34,228 nt of DNA from Haplosporangium gracile (lineage: Eukaryota > Mortierellomycota > Mortierellomycetes > Mortierellales > Mortierellaceae). Shown piece after piece: positions 1-10,042 of this stretch. The notes below the pieces were generated by a model. That model was not told the DNA's origin. It worked only from the letters and a program-made list of their open reading frames with translations, and ran no database searches. The stretch lies in contig JAAAUF010000429.1 in NCBI GenBank assembly GCA_015499985.1, positions 1 through 34,228 of the forward strand. Reading direction: 5' to 3'. The number at the start of each line of letters is the position of its first letter. Within the stretch, counting starts at the first letter, position 1. Position numbers and translations under genes: made by a program.

Positions 1-1
1 T

Positions 2-7
2 TTTATT
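2..7 (-). terminator. Polyadenylation signal of the Slm1-like gene
   Basis: The minus strand reads AATAAA here, about 42 nt past the stop codon of the Slm1-like gene. The position is right for a fungal poly(A) signal. The window edge hides anything further downstream. Confidence 0.5.
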
Positions 8-48
8 AAATAAAAATGAATTAAGTTAGAGTAGGTTACAAGGTCTTT

Positions 49-2461
49 TTACAGAGGGGCAGGAGCGGCAGCGGTGGGCTCACTGTGATTCAACGAGATG
101 GTCGAACTAATAAGGGCAGGCGAACCTGAAGCAGGTGCAGCAACTGGAGCAGATGCAGAAACTGGAGCAGATGCAGAAACTGGAGCAGGTGCAGCAACTG
201 GAGCAGGAGCAGGAGCAGGAGCAGCAATATGTGTAGCGGGAGCAGGGACAGGTGATGCTGTTGCAGAGACAGGAACAGTGGCATGGGAAACTGGAGGCGA
301 CGAGACTGGGATCTGGTGGTGCTCCTGGTAAGGGGGCGAAGGTCCCTCGGTATGGTCTACTGGAACTGCTGCTGCAGTGGCAGTGGCGGCGGCGGGATTA
401 GGGTGAATGACTGACGACGATCTCATAACCGATCCTGACCGAGAAATTCCCTCGCCAGGCTGAGTAAATGTCGAAGTCTGAGCACGCTTCGAAATCTCGC
501 TCCACCACTCAATCATCTCCTCTCTCGAATGTGCGCGGAGACTATGGTTGCGATAATACATAATAGAAAGAAAGATAGAATGACGCGTTAAAATATTTCA
601 GTTCAATCCAGCGAGTCGATAAGCGATATTTAACAACAAGGAGTTGTTGAGTCAGACAGGTTAGTTGGAGCCAGTTGACAACACGAATTGTGAATATACA
701 ACGAATGCTAGAATCCAACAGTCAATTGAATGTAATAACAAACTATAACTGAAAGACAAAGACTTACGTGAAGGTTTGGGCATCGCGATGAAGAAGACCA
801 CCCTTGCCCTTGCCACCCAAGGAGAAGACGTGCTGCTTCTGACCGGCCTCGGAATGAGTTCCGAGGGTAGCGGTAGGAATATAAATAGAGTGGTCGGGGA
901 CGGCATCCTTCTCCTGATCGGCCGATCCAAAGACATGCAACCATCCAGCCAAGGTCAGGACAAAGTAGCCATCCTTCCAGTTCTTGAGGACAGAGGACTG
1001 TCTGCTGAGGTGAGCAGTCTTGATGGGATGGACATAGGGGCTCTCCTTGCAGGGGTAGTCGAGGTCGTCTGGGTTGGCGTCGACGAGTTCGGAGGGGAAG
1101 AGGCGATGGCCGTGGAGGGCGAGGAAGTTGCTCCATTCGGTGTCCTCTTGAAGGGTATTCAAGGCCAGCTGGGTGGGAGCCCAAGACTGAGAGAAAGCGG
1201 TCGAGGCATTAGCAAGCTGGTATGCGGCGAAAGAGTTCAGGATCTGCTTGGTCTCCTTAATAATGTGAGCCTCGAAGGTCTTGACCTCGTCCTGGCACTG
1301 CTTCAATGCGCGAGCAAACAAGTTTTCCTCATGGACCTGCTTGGCCAACTGCCGTCTCAATGCTATTTAGGCACAGAGACAATTGTGCATGTGAGTTTTT
1401 GAAGGACAAATATTCGATTATACATGCCACTGAAAATAAAAAAATAAAAAAAGTTTTGGAGTGAAAACGAAGGAAGGAAGAAAGAAAAAGGTTCCAGCAA
1501 ACGTGCATGGGAAAAGGCAACAGTTGGTTGAGTAGGAAAGAATGTGTAAAAAAAAAGAAAGATATATGTGCTTACAGATGTTGATAACGTAAGGGTCCGA
1601 CTGCATCTTCTCCATATCGTGCTGGTGCTGACCAGACATGTCAAAGAGTCCAATGGCCTTGGCCAGGGTAGCGATCCTCTCCTGAGTAGCCTCGCGCTCC
1701 TTGAAGACCTTGTTGCTGTAGAGGTTAGTGTCCGACTTCAAAGTCTTGATCTTGTTCTTGATGTCCTGCTTGAGTCGTCTGAGGTTCTTGACAATCGTCT
1801 CCTCGACAAAGCGGGCCGCGCTGGCATGCTGCTCGCTGTTGGTCTTTGCCGAGTCCCTCAAACCGACACAGACATCCTGGAACCCACCCTTACCCAGGAA
1901 CTGCTGGCCGTCCTTGAAAGGAACAACAAGAATACCCGAGGTCTTGTTCATGGCCTTGCTGACACCAGTCTCGACCTCTGCAATCTCGGTAAAGTACTGC
2001 TGCAGGTTCTTGATGACCCCCCTAAAGGCATCGAGGCGGTTGAGGAGAATGTCGGCGGGGTTGAGACCCTCACCGTCCTCGCCAGAGAGGCCGTGGCGGC
2101 TCATGCTGCTACTGTTGGAGAGTCCGGTTCCGTCGCGTACGTGCATAGAGCTGTTCTGGGGCGACTGTGGAGCGATGATGGGGGAAGTGACGCGCGAAGC
2201 ATCGGTCGAGTTGGGAGGGGAGACTGTTGCCATGTTGGGGGCTGGGATAGAGATGGGCGAGATGGGGTTGGTGGCGGCAGCAGGGGCAGGAGCGGCAGCG
2301 GAGGCGAGTGCGCCGTTGGAGGGGAGGCTATCGATTGGCTTTTCGCCGATGGGCTTTTCGATGGGCTTTGCGGCAGCGACGGGCGAAGGGAGCGCCTGAG
2401 ACTTGCGAGAGAAGGTACGGGAGAAGGCCTTTCCTAGGGTTGATTTCTTTTTCTCTTCCAT
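49..2461 (-). CDS. SLM1: Slm1/Slm2-like BAR-PH domain protein (PIP2 binding, TORC2 pathway)
   Basis: Model: complement(join(49..541, 768..1362, 1576..2461)), 657 residues. Introns 1363-1575 and 542-767 have GTAAGC/GTAAGT donors and TAG acceptors, and both junction phases match. Residues 1-135 are a Ser/Ala/Pro-rich disordered head. Residues about 136-385 form a helical BAR-like region, beginning ADILLNRLDAFRGVIKNLQQ and including LKQDIKNKIKTLKSD. A PH domain covers about 405-515: it opens HPIKTAHLSRQ, continues WKDGYFVLTLAGWLHVF, and ends in the C-terminal helix EEMIEWWSEI, which spans the last splice junction. The tail is Ala-Pro-Val repeats. Yeast Slm1 and Slm2 bind PI(4,5)P2 and TORC2 at the plasma membrane and eisosomes and act in actin organisation and stress signalling. 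The domain order and PH ending match that family. The ATG at 2461 begins MEEKKKSTLGKAF and is the only sensible start. TORC2 linkage is inferred from the family. Confidence 0.9.
132..216 (-). repeat. In-frame Ala-Pro-Val/Ser repeat in the Slm1-like tail
   Basis: The plus strand shows repeated GGAGCAGATGCAGAAACT and GGAGCAGGTGCAGCAACT units followed by GGAGCA runs. Read on the minus strand in frame they give repeated Ala-Pro-Val-Ser-Ala and Ala-Pro units. Such a repeat is prone to copy-number change between strains. Confidence 0.75.
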
Positions 2462-4018
2462 TTGGTGTGATGTTGTTGCAAGGCTGATGGGGGTAAGGGG
2501 TGATGAAGGGAATGAGTGTGCGAAGAAAACTGAGAAAAGAAGAGAAGAGAAGAAAAGAGAAGAAAAGAGAAGAGTGAGTAACGGTTAGTGACCTTTATGT
2601 GTCGGAATGGGCACGGTATGTATGACAGACAGTAGCGACAGCAGAGACAGATTCACTCCAAACGGATTAGGAGCTGCTGGATGCTCTCATCTCGTTTTTG
2701 CGAGTCAGTCCACCCACTGCCTTTCCCTCTCTCGCTTTCTTGAACCCAATTGCTCGCTTGCATGAACAAACAGGACACAATAGACAAAAAAATCGCTCTT
2801 TACTCACAAAGTGTCCGCTGCTTAGCATATCTTTTGTGTGAAGAATAAATCCGTTGCTTGCCTGTGCTGAAGGGCTGGTCATTCACTCATTTCTCATCCC
2901 ATCAGCTCTCTTTTCGGTCAAATCTTTCAGTCCGACCTGACCCCAGCAAACAAGTGAAAGTCAGCCAACCGCTCCTTCCCTTCTTAGATGAACCCGGAAA
3001 ACAAGCAAATAAAGGCACAATAAGCCAACTGGGACTTGGTTACATTGGGACCTGGCGCCTTTGAATTCAGTTCGATTAACGAATAGCCGAATTGGTCCGA
3101 ATTCACATCGAGGGTCCTGTTATTATAATTACTCATTCAAGTGTCGCCCAATAAAAAAAATATAAACAATCTGCCACTGCCACCACCACAACACAATAAT
3201 GATCCATAAACGACAAATGAGCTATAAGCATCATTGCTACTGCAACCCAGAGCGAGAGCCAGAAGCAGAGCCAGGGAGTGGTAGGCGGGAGTGGGAAGTA
3301 AAAAGGAGAAGGAGAAGATGGGGAAAAGGGACATCATAACTCCTCCCGTGTATTACTCCGCTTTTTCTCAGCCGACCAAATATCACTCATTTCTCCTCAC
3401 TCTCCACTCCAAAAGAGACAGAGGAGACGAAGAGTGGTGTTCGTTTCTGTCTTTTGGTACCCATATCCTATCGTCAGCATAAAACAAACACAAATAAAAG
3501 GATTATTGTCGCGCATCGCACAAATGATGCTCCACAAAGGTCTCCCCAGAAGTAAACAACAGTACGTGCGCTGATCATTACTCTCAATTGCACGCTTTTG
3601 CATGTCATCATCAAAATAGGACCCTTGTTTTGTTATCTCTTGCGTTTAAAGCGAAAACGAGAATACAATCGCATTTCGCGAACCAGACGGAGTAGGAGAA
3701 CGGAAGACATGGGCGGAAAGGATAAGGAGAGAGAGTGAAAGACAGGGGAAGAGACCACAACCCAACTCAACCCAACGAGCAAAGGAAAATCTATTACTCC
3801 AAACTCCTGAGGAATGCGCCTTGCTCAACCGTGAACAAAATATTAGCAAATTCATCAACCAACAAGAACTCTTCAGGCTGTGAGCAAGATGAGGTCTAGG
3901 CCGAACCACTGTATGTAACACCAAAGGAATGTTAAAGAAAACGTATTATTAAATTGTATTATTTTTTATATCTCTGTAGGTCATGCTCAGCACCCTCAGC
4001 CAACCAAACCAACACGAC
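2462..4018. other. Intergenic region: Slm1-like promoter and 3' flank of the pseudokinase gene
   Basis: No convincing coding sequence. Next to the Slm1-like start, 2531-2577 is a purine run on plus (repeated AGAAA/AGAGA), so it is pyrimidine-rich on the coding strand, as is common at fungal transcription start regions. The rest, about 2600-3950, is mixed sequence with short ORFs of atypical composition that I do not consider genes. The stretch 3940-3970 is AT-rich and probably holds the 3' end of the neighbouring minus-strand transcript. Confidence 0.6.
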
Positions 4019-7000
4019 TTAATCCTGCAGATCCAAGTAAAGGTTACGGATCTCCTCATGGTCCAAACGACGCTCCTGTCGCATCTCCAGCAGACCCGTA
4101 ATGACCTCGCGAGCACCCATGTCCGGGATGTTTTGAATCTTCTGGATCTGATCTTGCAACTGCTGACGGATCTTGTCGTGCGCCTTGGCCTTGTCCAAGT
4201 CATCACCATCGTCATCGTCACTCTCACTGTCTTCTTGCTTCTCAAGCGCAGACGTCAACTTCTCTATCGCATCCTCGGCCGATGTAAACATGGATTGCGT
4301 GGTGTGCATCTCGTACACAATCTGACCCAGTGACCACATATCCATCGTCTGGTTCGCCATCAACTTCTCCTGGTCCTGGCTACGGACTACCGTCGCGCTG
4401 CCCTCGGCACTCGAAGATTTGATAGTTGTCGTCTTGGTCACGACTCCATCGGGTGATACTGTGGTTGTGACAGTCGTGTCCTGGTTCGGGTTCTCGGCCT
4501 CGGAGGTCGGCTTGACAATGGTGGTCTTTTGAGAGTGACGACGGGAGGCAATCAGGATCTCGGGGGAAGTGTAACCGGTTGTGTCCATCGCCAGATCGAC
4601 AGCCTCGCCCACAAACCGCGCATTGCTAAAATCCCACAACTTCCACTGCTGCACAACCGTAGGTGCTTCACCATCGGTGATAGTTGAATTGCGGCTTGAG
4701 TAATTCGAGTAAACAGAGGCGCGGTATCCGCCCTGACCATCTGGCTCAGAATAATACTCTTGAAGGAAGATGGATGCAGGCGAGAGCGACAGGTGGACAA
4801 CATGGTGGTCGTGGCACCACTTGAGGGCCGAGGCAATGCTTTCGGTTAAACTCTTGATCTCCACCACAGTCAAGGGACCCTTGGCTTGCAGCGAAACCTG
4901 CTCGGGCGTCAGAGGCTGCGAGGGAGACGTGGTACGAATACCACGGCGCTCCTTGATGTAGGTGTCCAAGGTGCGCGTAAAAGGTCCCATCACAGACACG
5001 TAGCGGTACTCGGCAAAGGACGGTAGCGAGTACAAGGTAAAGAGCTCGGCAATGTGCACGTCGGATCTCAGGTGCTGCAACATACCCGCCTCGCGCTTCC
5101 ACTTGAACTCGTTCGTCATCCATCTCAATGACCGCTCACGAACCTCAGATTCGGTGCTTCTGGCTGCTCCAGAGGGACCAGGCACCACAGGCGAGGGCAG
5201 ACCTTCCTCTTGGCCAGTGACCTTGGACGAGTCGCGGACATGCGAGAATGCGGAACCAGGGATATGGACATCGGAAGCACCGTCCAACATCTCGACCTGA
5301 GAGAACATGAGCGTTCCTGGTTTGGCATTGGGCGTCGCCTGGGAGGCATCCGATCGCTCGTAGCGAATGATGCTCAGCTTGAGGGTGATCTGGGTTTTGT
5401 GGATGGTCGGAGGCCCCTGCTGACGCTGAAGCAAAATGTGCTGCTGCTGCTGCTGCTCCTTTTGTTGCTGTGTCAACATACCGGCTGCAGCGCCGGCAAC
5501 AACCATTCCGCCGATAAGTCGCTCAGCCGACGAGGACGAGGTCACAGTCGATTTGCCATTCGAGGTGACGATCTGGTTACCACCAACGACATGCACGCTT
5601 GCAACGGAGGTAGTCGAGGTCGATCCGCTCTGGTGCATGACCGAGGAAGAACCGGAGATGTTCATACCAGTGCTGGCAGTGCTCTCGAAGCGACCATGGG
5701 CTGGGATCGCTCCCTCAAGAGTGCCGTCGGTTCCATGGAGAAGCTCTCCAGTCTCGTGGAGGCTTGAACCGGGTCCGGCCACGGTCGTGGTTGTGGTCGT
5801 CGACTTGCCGCCGTTGGTGGTCGTGGTCTTGGTAGTGGTCGTTTTAGATGATGAACTATCTACACGGGTATCCTTGTTCAAGTGATGGGCGTCCGCAATG
5901 ACATCAGCAGCGAGGGCAATACCAGTAGCGGTGCCAGCAAGGATGGCTCCGCTGTTGCTTGAAGACGAGGTACCCAAGTTGGTATGGGTGACAGTGGTGC
6001 TGCTGTTGATTTTGCTATTACCACTGTTTGGCACCACATGTTCCTCTCTTGGCTCCACTTCAACACTCTCGAGAGTGTCTTCAACGACCTCAGCCTTGGG
6101 TCCGGCGGTCGTGATAGGAAGCATGGGCGTTGTGGGCTCGGGGAGAACAGGGCTAGGACGACGGAGTGGGGGTTTGTAATCGCCACCACCCATAAAGAAC
6201 TTGGCCTTGGAGCTGCGCTTGGCACTGAGTACACTATTGTTCGCATTATCAATCAGAGAGTTTTCAGTTGTCGAATGACCGGCTTCAAATGTTTCCTCTT
6301 GAGGTTGGTCCTTGAGGTTGAGGGACTCCTTGCGCTTGTGCTTGTTAGCAATTGCCCCAGCAACCAGAACAGCGCCACCGACAGCAGCTGCAGTTCCGAT
6401 CGCCGAACCAGATAGACCACCAGGAGCACCAGTCGACGACGAAGGGCCACCAGGGCCGGTAGCGTACCCTCCATCAGTAGGACCTCCTGGTCCAGAAGGA
6501 GCACCAGAACCGGAAGCACCACCAATAGGTGCCAGTGGTGGGATACCGCCAGTTCCTCCACCAGGTGCTCCAGGGGTATGCTGCTTGGAAGGAACGATTC
6601 CGGGACTGTAGAAGGTGCCATCAGGACCCGTTGAACCACCACCGCCAAGGGTGTTGTCACCAGGACCCGCAGCGCCAGGTCCACCAGCATCAGCCTCGGC
6701 ATCATCATGACGCTCGCGACGTCTCTTGGCTAACACGAAAAGCAATCCGACCAAAGCAATGAGAGCAATGCCCCCAAAAAGACCACCGAGGATTTTTGCA
6801 AGATTGGAATGGGTTCCATTATCACTTGTCTTAGATCCTCTATCAGGGAGACCAGCTGGAACTGTGCTTGCAGTGACGGCCGCGCCAGGAGTTATAGTGG
6901 TTGACTGGTTGGCACCGACCATAGTCTGGCCGCCGGCATCGGGGTTGGGATAAGGCGATCCAGGAATGACTGCGCCAGGGACACCTTCGGGGACAGTACC

Positions 7001-8767
7001 AGAGCTAGTACCGCTGGCACCTCCGCTTCCGCTCGATCCACCAGAGCCTGCACCACCGGCGCCACCTGAGCCTGAACCTCCACTTCCGGCAGAACCAGAG
7101 CCACCGGAACCACTGCCTCCAGAGCCACCAGTACTGCCAGCGCCAGAGCCACCGGAGTCTGAACCTTCGCTACTACCAGAGCCGCCAGAACCAGAGCCAC
7201 CGCTACCGCCAGAGCTGGATCCTCCGCTGCCTCCAGAACCACCAGCATCGCCAGAGTCACTTGAGCCTCCGGAACTAGGTCCACCAGCGCCGCCAGTACC
7301 AGAGCCTCCGGAACCAAAGCTACCAGAACCAGAACCAGAACCACCAGCGCCGCCAGAACCACCAGAACCACTAGAACCAGAGGAGCCGGAGCCACCAGCA
7401 CCGCCAGATCCACCTGAGCCAGTTCCTCCAGAACCACCTGAGCCAGAGCTGCCAAAGGAGCCAGAGCCCCCGGAGCCGCTGCTGCCGCCAGAACCGCTAG
7501 AACCAGAGCCGCCAGGAAGGCCACCAGGAACGAATCCACCGCTTCCTCCGCTTTCTCCGCTTTCTCCACTTCCTCCACTTCCTCCACTTCCTCCACTTCC
7601 TCCGCTTTCTCCTTCACCGCCTACATGTCCACCTTCACCACTCTCGCCGTCCTCATGGCCCTTACCCTTCTCACTGTTCTCTCCTTCCTCCTCCGCATCA
7701 TCATCGTCATCGTCATCGTCATCATCTTCATCTTCATCTTCGCTGTTGCGGATACCAGGCCGATAGATCGAGACTGGAGCAGAGCCGCCCAGTTTACCTT
7801 CCTCGCCGGGGGCAAGGTTGGTGCTACAGTCTTCATCACGATCGCAGCTACCGTAGACTATGATCCCGTCACCGCAGCTGGCACAGGCTAAACCACCAGG
7901 GCTGGGGCCGCCCTGGGACTGGACGACGAGCCCGTAATCGTGATCGGATTTGGCGGTGTCGACGCTCCATACACCTACTCCCTTTGGATTCTGTTGTTGA
8001 GAGACACAACGAGAAAAATACGTAGGAAGTAGTAGGAGTGAAATGATAAGAGGGGGAAGAATACGGAGAAGAAAAAAGGGACGAATGTTAATTATAGAAC
8101 TCGCACAAACAATGTGGTCAATGCCACCTCCAAAAAAATAAAATACGCCTCGTTCTAATTTGTGTATGAGCGTGCGTCATTTCTGCCTTACCTTGCCAAA
8201 GATCCAGAGTTGGCCTCCATAGTGGACAGAGCGCGGATGTTCAACTTCCAATTTGGGTAGAAGATGGAACCCTCCCTTCTCCTCAAGCCCCTTATGCTCA
8301 TGGTAGAGGATATCGACCGGTCGAGGGCTTGGACGATCAGCGATTGAGATGTCGAACCAACCAGAGCCATGGGGGCCAAAGAGAAAGAGGGTTGTGTTCT
8401 CACAGCGACTGCCGTGATCACCCTCGTGCTTGTACTTCTTGGGGTTCTTGTGGAATGTATAGTGGTTTGGGTTGACGGGCGCTGCAATGAGGGTCAGGTT
8501 GGAGGGGAGCACCTCGCGACTAAATTTTGTGTTTGTTTTTGTTGATCATTGAGAAAGGATAGGGGTGATTGAACGACGTAGGAGTAAGTTAGTCTTGTGT
8601 ACAAGTGATAGAGAGCATTGTTGAACAGGTAGATAGGGGTAGGGGCAGACCAGAATAACAAATACGCAAGCAGGCGCGTTCAGATCGAGAAAGAAGGAGG
8701 GACAGTGACCAAAAGAATGGCTTCGTCTCTCCTCACCTCCACTCCTCAGGTCAACAACGACAACAAT

Positions 8768-8803
<36 letters not shown>

Positions 8804-10042
8804 AGCATAACAAAGAGAAGCGGATGAGGGAAAGAGAGTATAAGAGGGAGGGAAGGGGAAGAAAAGGAGAGAAAGGACGATCTCACTTACGCAACCTTGA
8901 TGTCGTGGCAAGAGTAGACCTGATGATTCACCAGCTGGACACCTGTCAAATGGTCCCTCTCATTGGCATCTTTCCAGTGGATGACCACTGTGTCAATGGC
9001 CTCCTCGGACCCGGCACTAAAGTTGTCATGGGAAGGAGCCTCTTTGCGGTAAGATTGGTAGACGACAGCAATCTGATTGGGATACTTAAACTTGATCTGC
9101 TTGGCATCGGCCTTGACCTTGATCTTGTTACCCTTCTCAAAGCTCTCCTCATGACAGGAACACTCCTTGTCGAGACGCACATGGGTCCAGATCCGTTGGT
9201 CGTGGTCCCAGATTGAGAAGCCCCTCTCGCCATCGCCCTCGTAGCTAGGGACCATGAATTTGTGATTGCTGGAGAGGAAGCAATGCTCCGTGTCGAACCG
9301 GCGCCTCTGATGGACAGCACCTCCTGGATAAGGGAGCGAGGTCCATTGGGCGTGTTGCCAATCAAATCCTTCGTCCCCCTTGTCTTGCCATTCCTCGTCG
9401 CTGTCTGCACGGTCTCCCTTTTGCTTTTCTTCCTTGGTGCTATCGCATGCCTCGGTCGAATTGATAAAGTTGAAGGTTAGGACTTCTTTGGAGTCGTATC
9501 CGATGATGAATGTCCGTCCGTTAGCCTTGTCGACCGCCAGACAGGCCGATTTCAGTACTGGCGGCGGTTCTGCATGCCAGCGTTTGCTGAGTTGTTGTCG
9601 CGCCTCAAGGGCCCGTGAGCCTATTGGGCGAAATGTTTTGAGGTGAATTTGTGTGTTGGTCGGGGGTTGTTGTTCAAGGAAAAGAAGGGAAGGAGGGGGG
9701 GAGGGGAGAAATGAAAGACAGTGTCAGGGAGAAGGTTCCTTTTCATGGATACAAATCAGATCACGAAGTCATTGTTCAACTGCGATATTAGTAAGTCGCG
9801 GTATTGAATTGACTGGTTAGTTGACGGTGGTGGTGGCGGTGGTAGACAAGAGGGAGAAGGGAAGGAGGGGGGGAGTTCCTGCCTTCTGCGAAGTCTTTTT
9901 TTTTTGCACACTTGCCTGATAGTGATGATACTGATGCTGGAGATGCTGCAGTGAATGTATAGAGAATGCAGTTGAAGAACAAGGCTACCAATAGGAAGGC
10001 AGCCTTCACGGTAGTGGACCGAACAGTAGATGTACAACCCAT
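4019..10042 (-). CDS. Single-pass membrane protein with folded ectodomain, Gly-Ser spacer and cytoplasmic pseudokinase domain
   Basis: Model: complement(join(4019..7990, 8192..8519, 8891..9620, 9916..10042)), 1718 residues, frame kept at every junction. Residues 1-34 carry a signal peptide (core AAFLLVALFFNCILYTFTA). About 43-480 is a Trp/Tyr-rich ectodomain with cysteines and NST, NLT and NTT sequons; its beta-rich look recalls kelch/galactose-oxidase propellers, but I cannot assign a fold. About 480-500 is an Asp/Glu run, and about 520-710 is Gly-Ser-rich. A TM helix lies at about 792-816 (GGIALIALVGLLFVLA), followed by KRRRER. A long low-complexity tail leads to a kinase-like domain at about 1350-1718. 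There HRDLKPxN reads HLSLSPAS (about 1461), DFG reads DFS (about 1515), APE reads SPE, and the F-helix reads MDMWSLGQIVYE. Loss of the catalytic Asp and of the DFG Gly indicates a pseudokinase. Likely a surface sensor or scaffold; ligand unknown. Confidence 0.8.
5433..5470 (-). repeat. In-frame CAG-type repeat encoding poly-Gln
   Basis: CTGCTGCTG on plus (CAGCAG on minus) encodes two short Gln runs (QQQKEQQQQQH) just before the kinase-like domain of the membrane protein. It is a trinucleotide repeat in the coding frame. Confidence 0.7.
7020..7620 (-). repeat. Gly-Ser-rich coding repeat of the membrane pseudokinase
   Basis: Read in the coding frame, nearly every codon is Gly or Ser (GGX, TCX, AGY), with no stop. 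GGAAGTGGA units repeat in tandem around 7560-7610. The translation is about 190 residues of Gly-Ser. It lies outside the membrane, between ectodomain and TM helix, so it should act as a flexible spacer. The run joins the 7990 exon start to the TM-coding part in one frame, which is why I treat 4019-7990 as a single exon. Confidence 0.75.
8752..8803. repeat. (CAA)n microsatellite in an intron
   Basis: About 15 CAA/AAC units, slightly interrupted, on plus (GTT on minus). They lie inside the intron at 8520-8890 of the membrane pseudokinase gene, so length changes should not alter the protein. Confidence 0.85.
9621..9915 (-). other. GC-AG intron 1 of the membrane pseudokinase gene
   Basis: The donor on the minus strand is CAG|GCAAGT and the acceptor is AATAG|GC. 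The exon before it ends in phase 1 and the next exon supplies the other two bases, making a Gly codon. The GT available two bases further (AA|GTGTGC) would be in phase 2 and would not fit. The donor matches the strong-context form known for GC-AG introns. Confidence 0.75.

Noticed and set aside
6892..7617. Val/Leu/Ala-rich open frame on the minus strand suggesting a membrane protein
   Set aside because: It is the wrong-frame reading of the same Gly-Ser repeat. The Gly-Ser frame continues into the TM helix and pseudokinase.
6966..7766. 266-codon Pro/Glu-rich open frame on the plus strand
   Set aside because: It is the antisense shadow of the Gly-Ser and acidic coding repeat of the membrane pseudokinase, which is supported by exon phases on both sides.
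8752..8803. CRISPR-like or structured array
   Set aside because: It is a simple (CAA)n microsatellite in an intron of a eukaryotic gene, without spacers.
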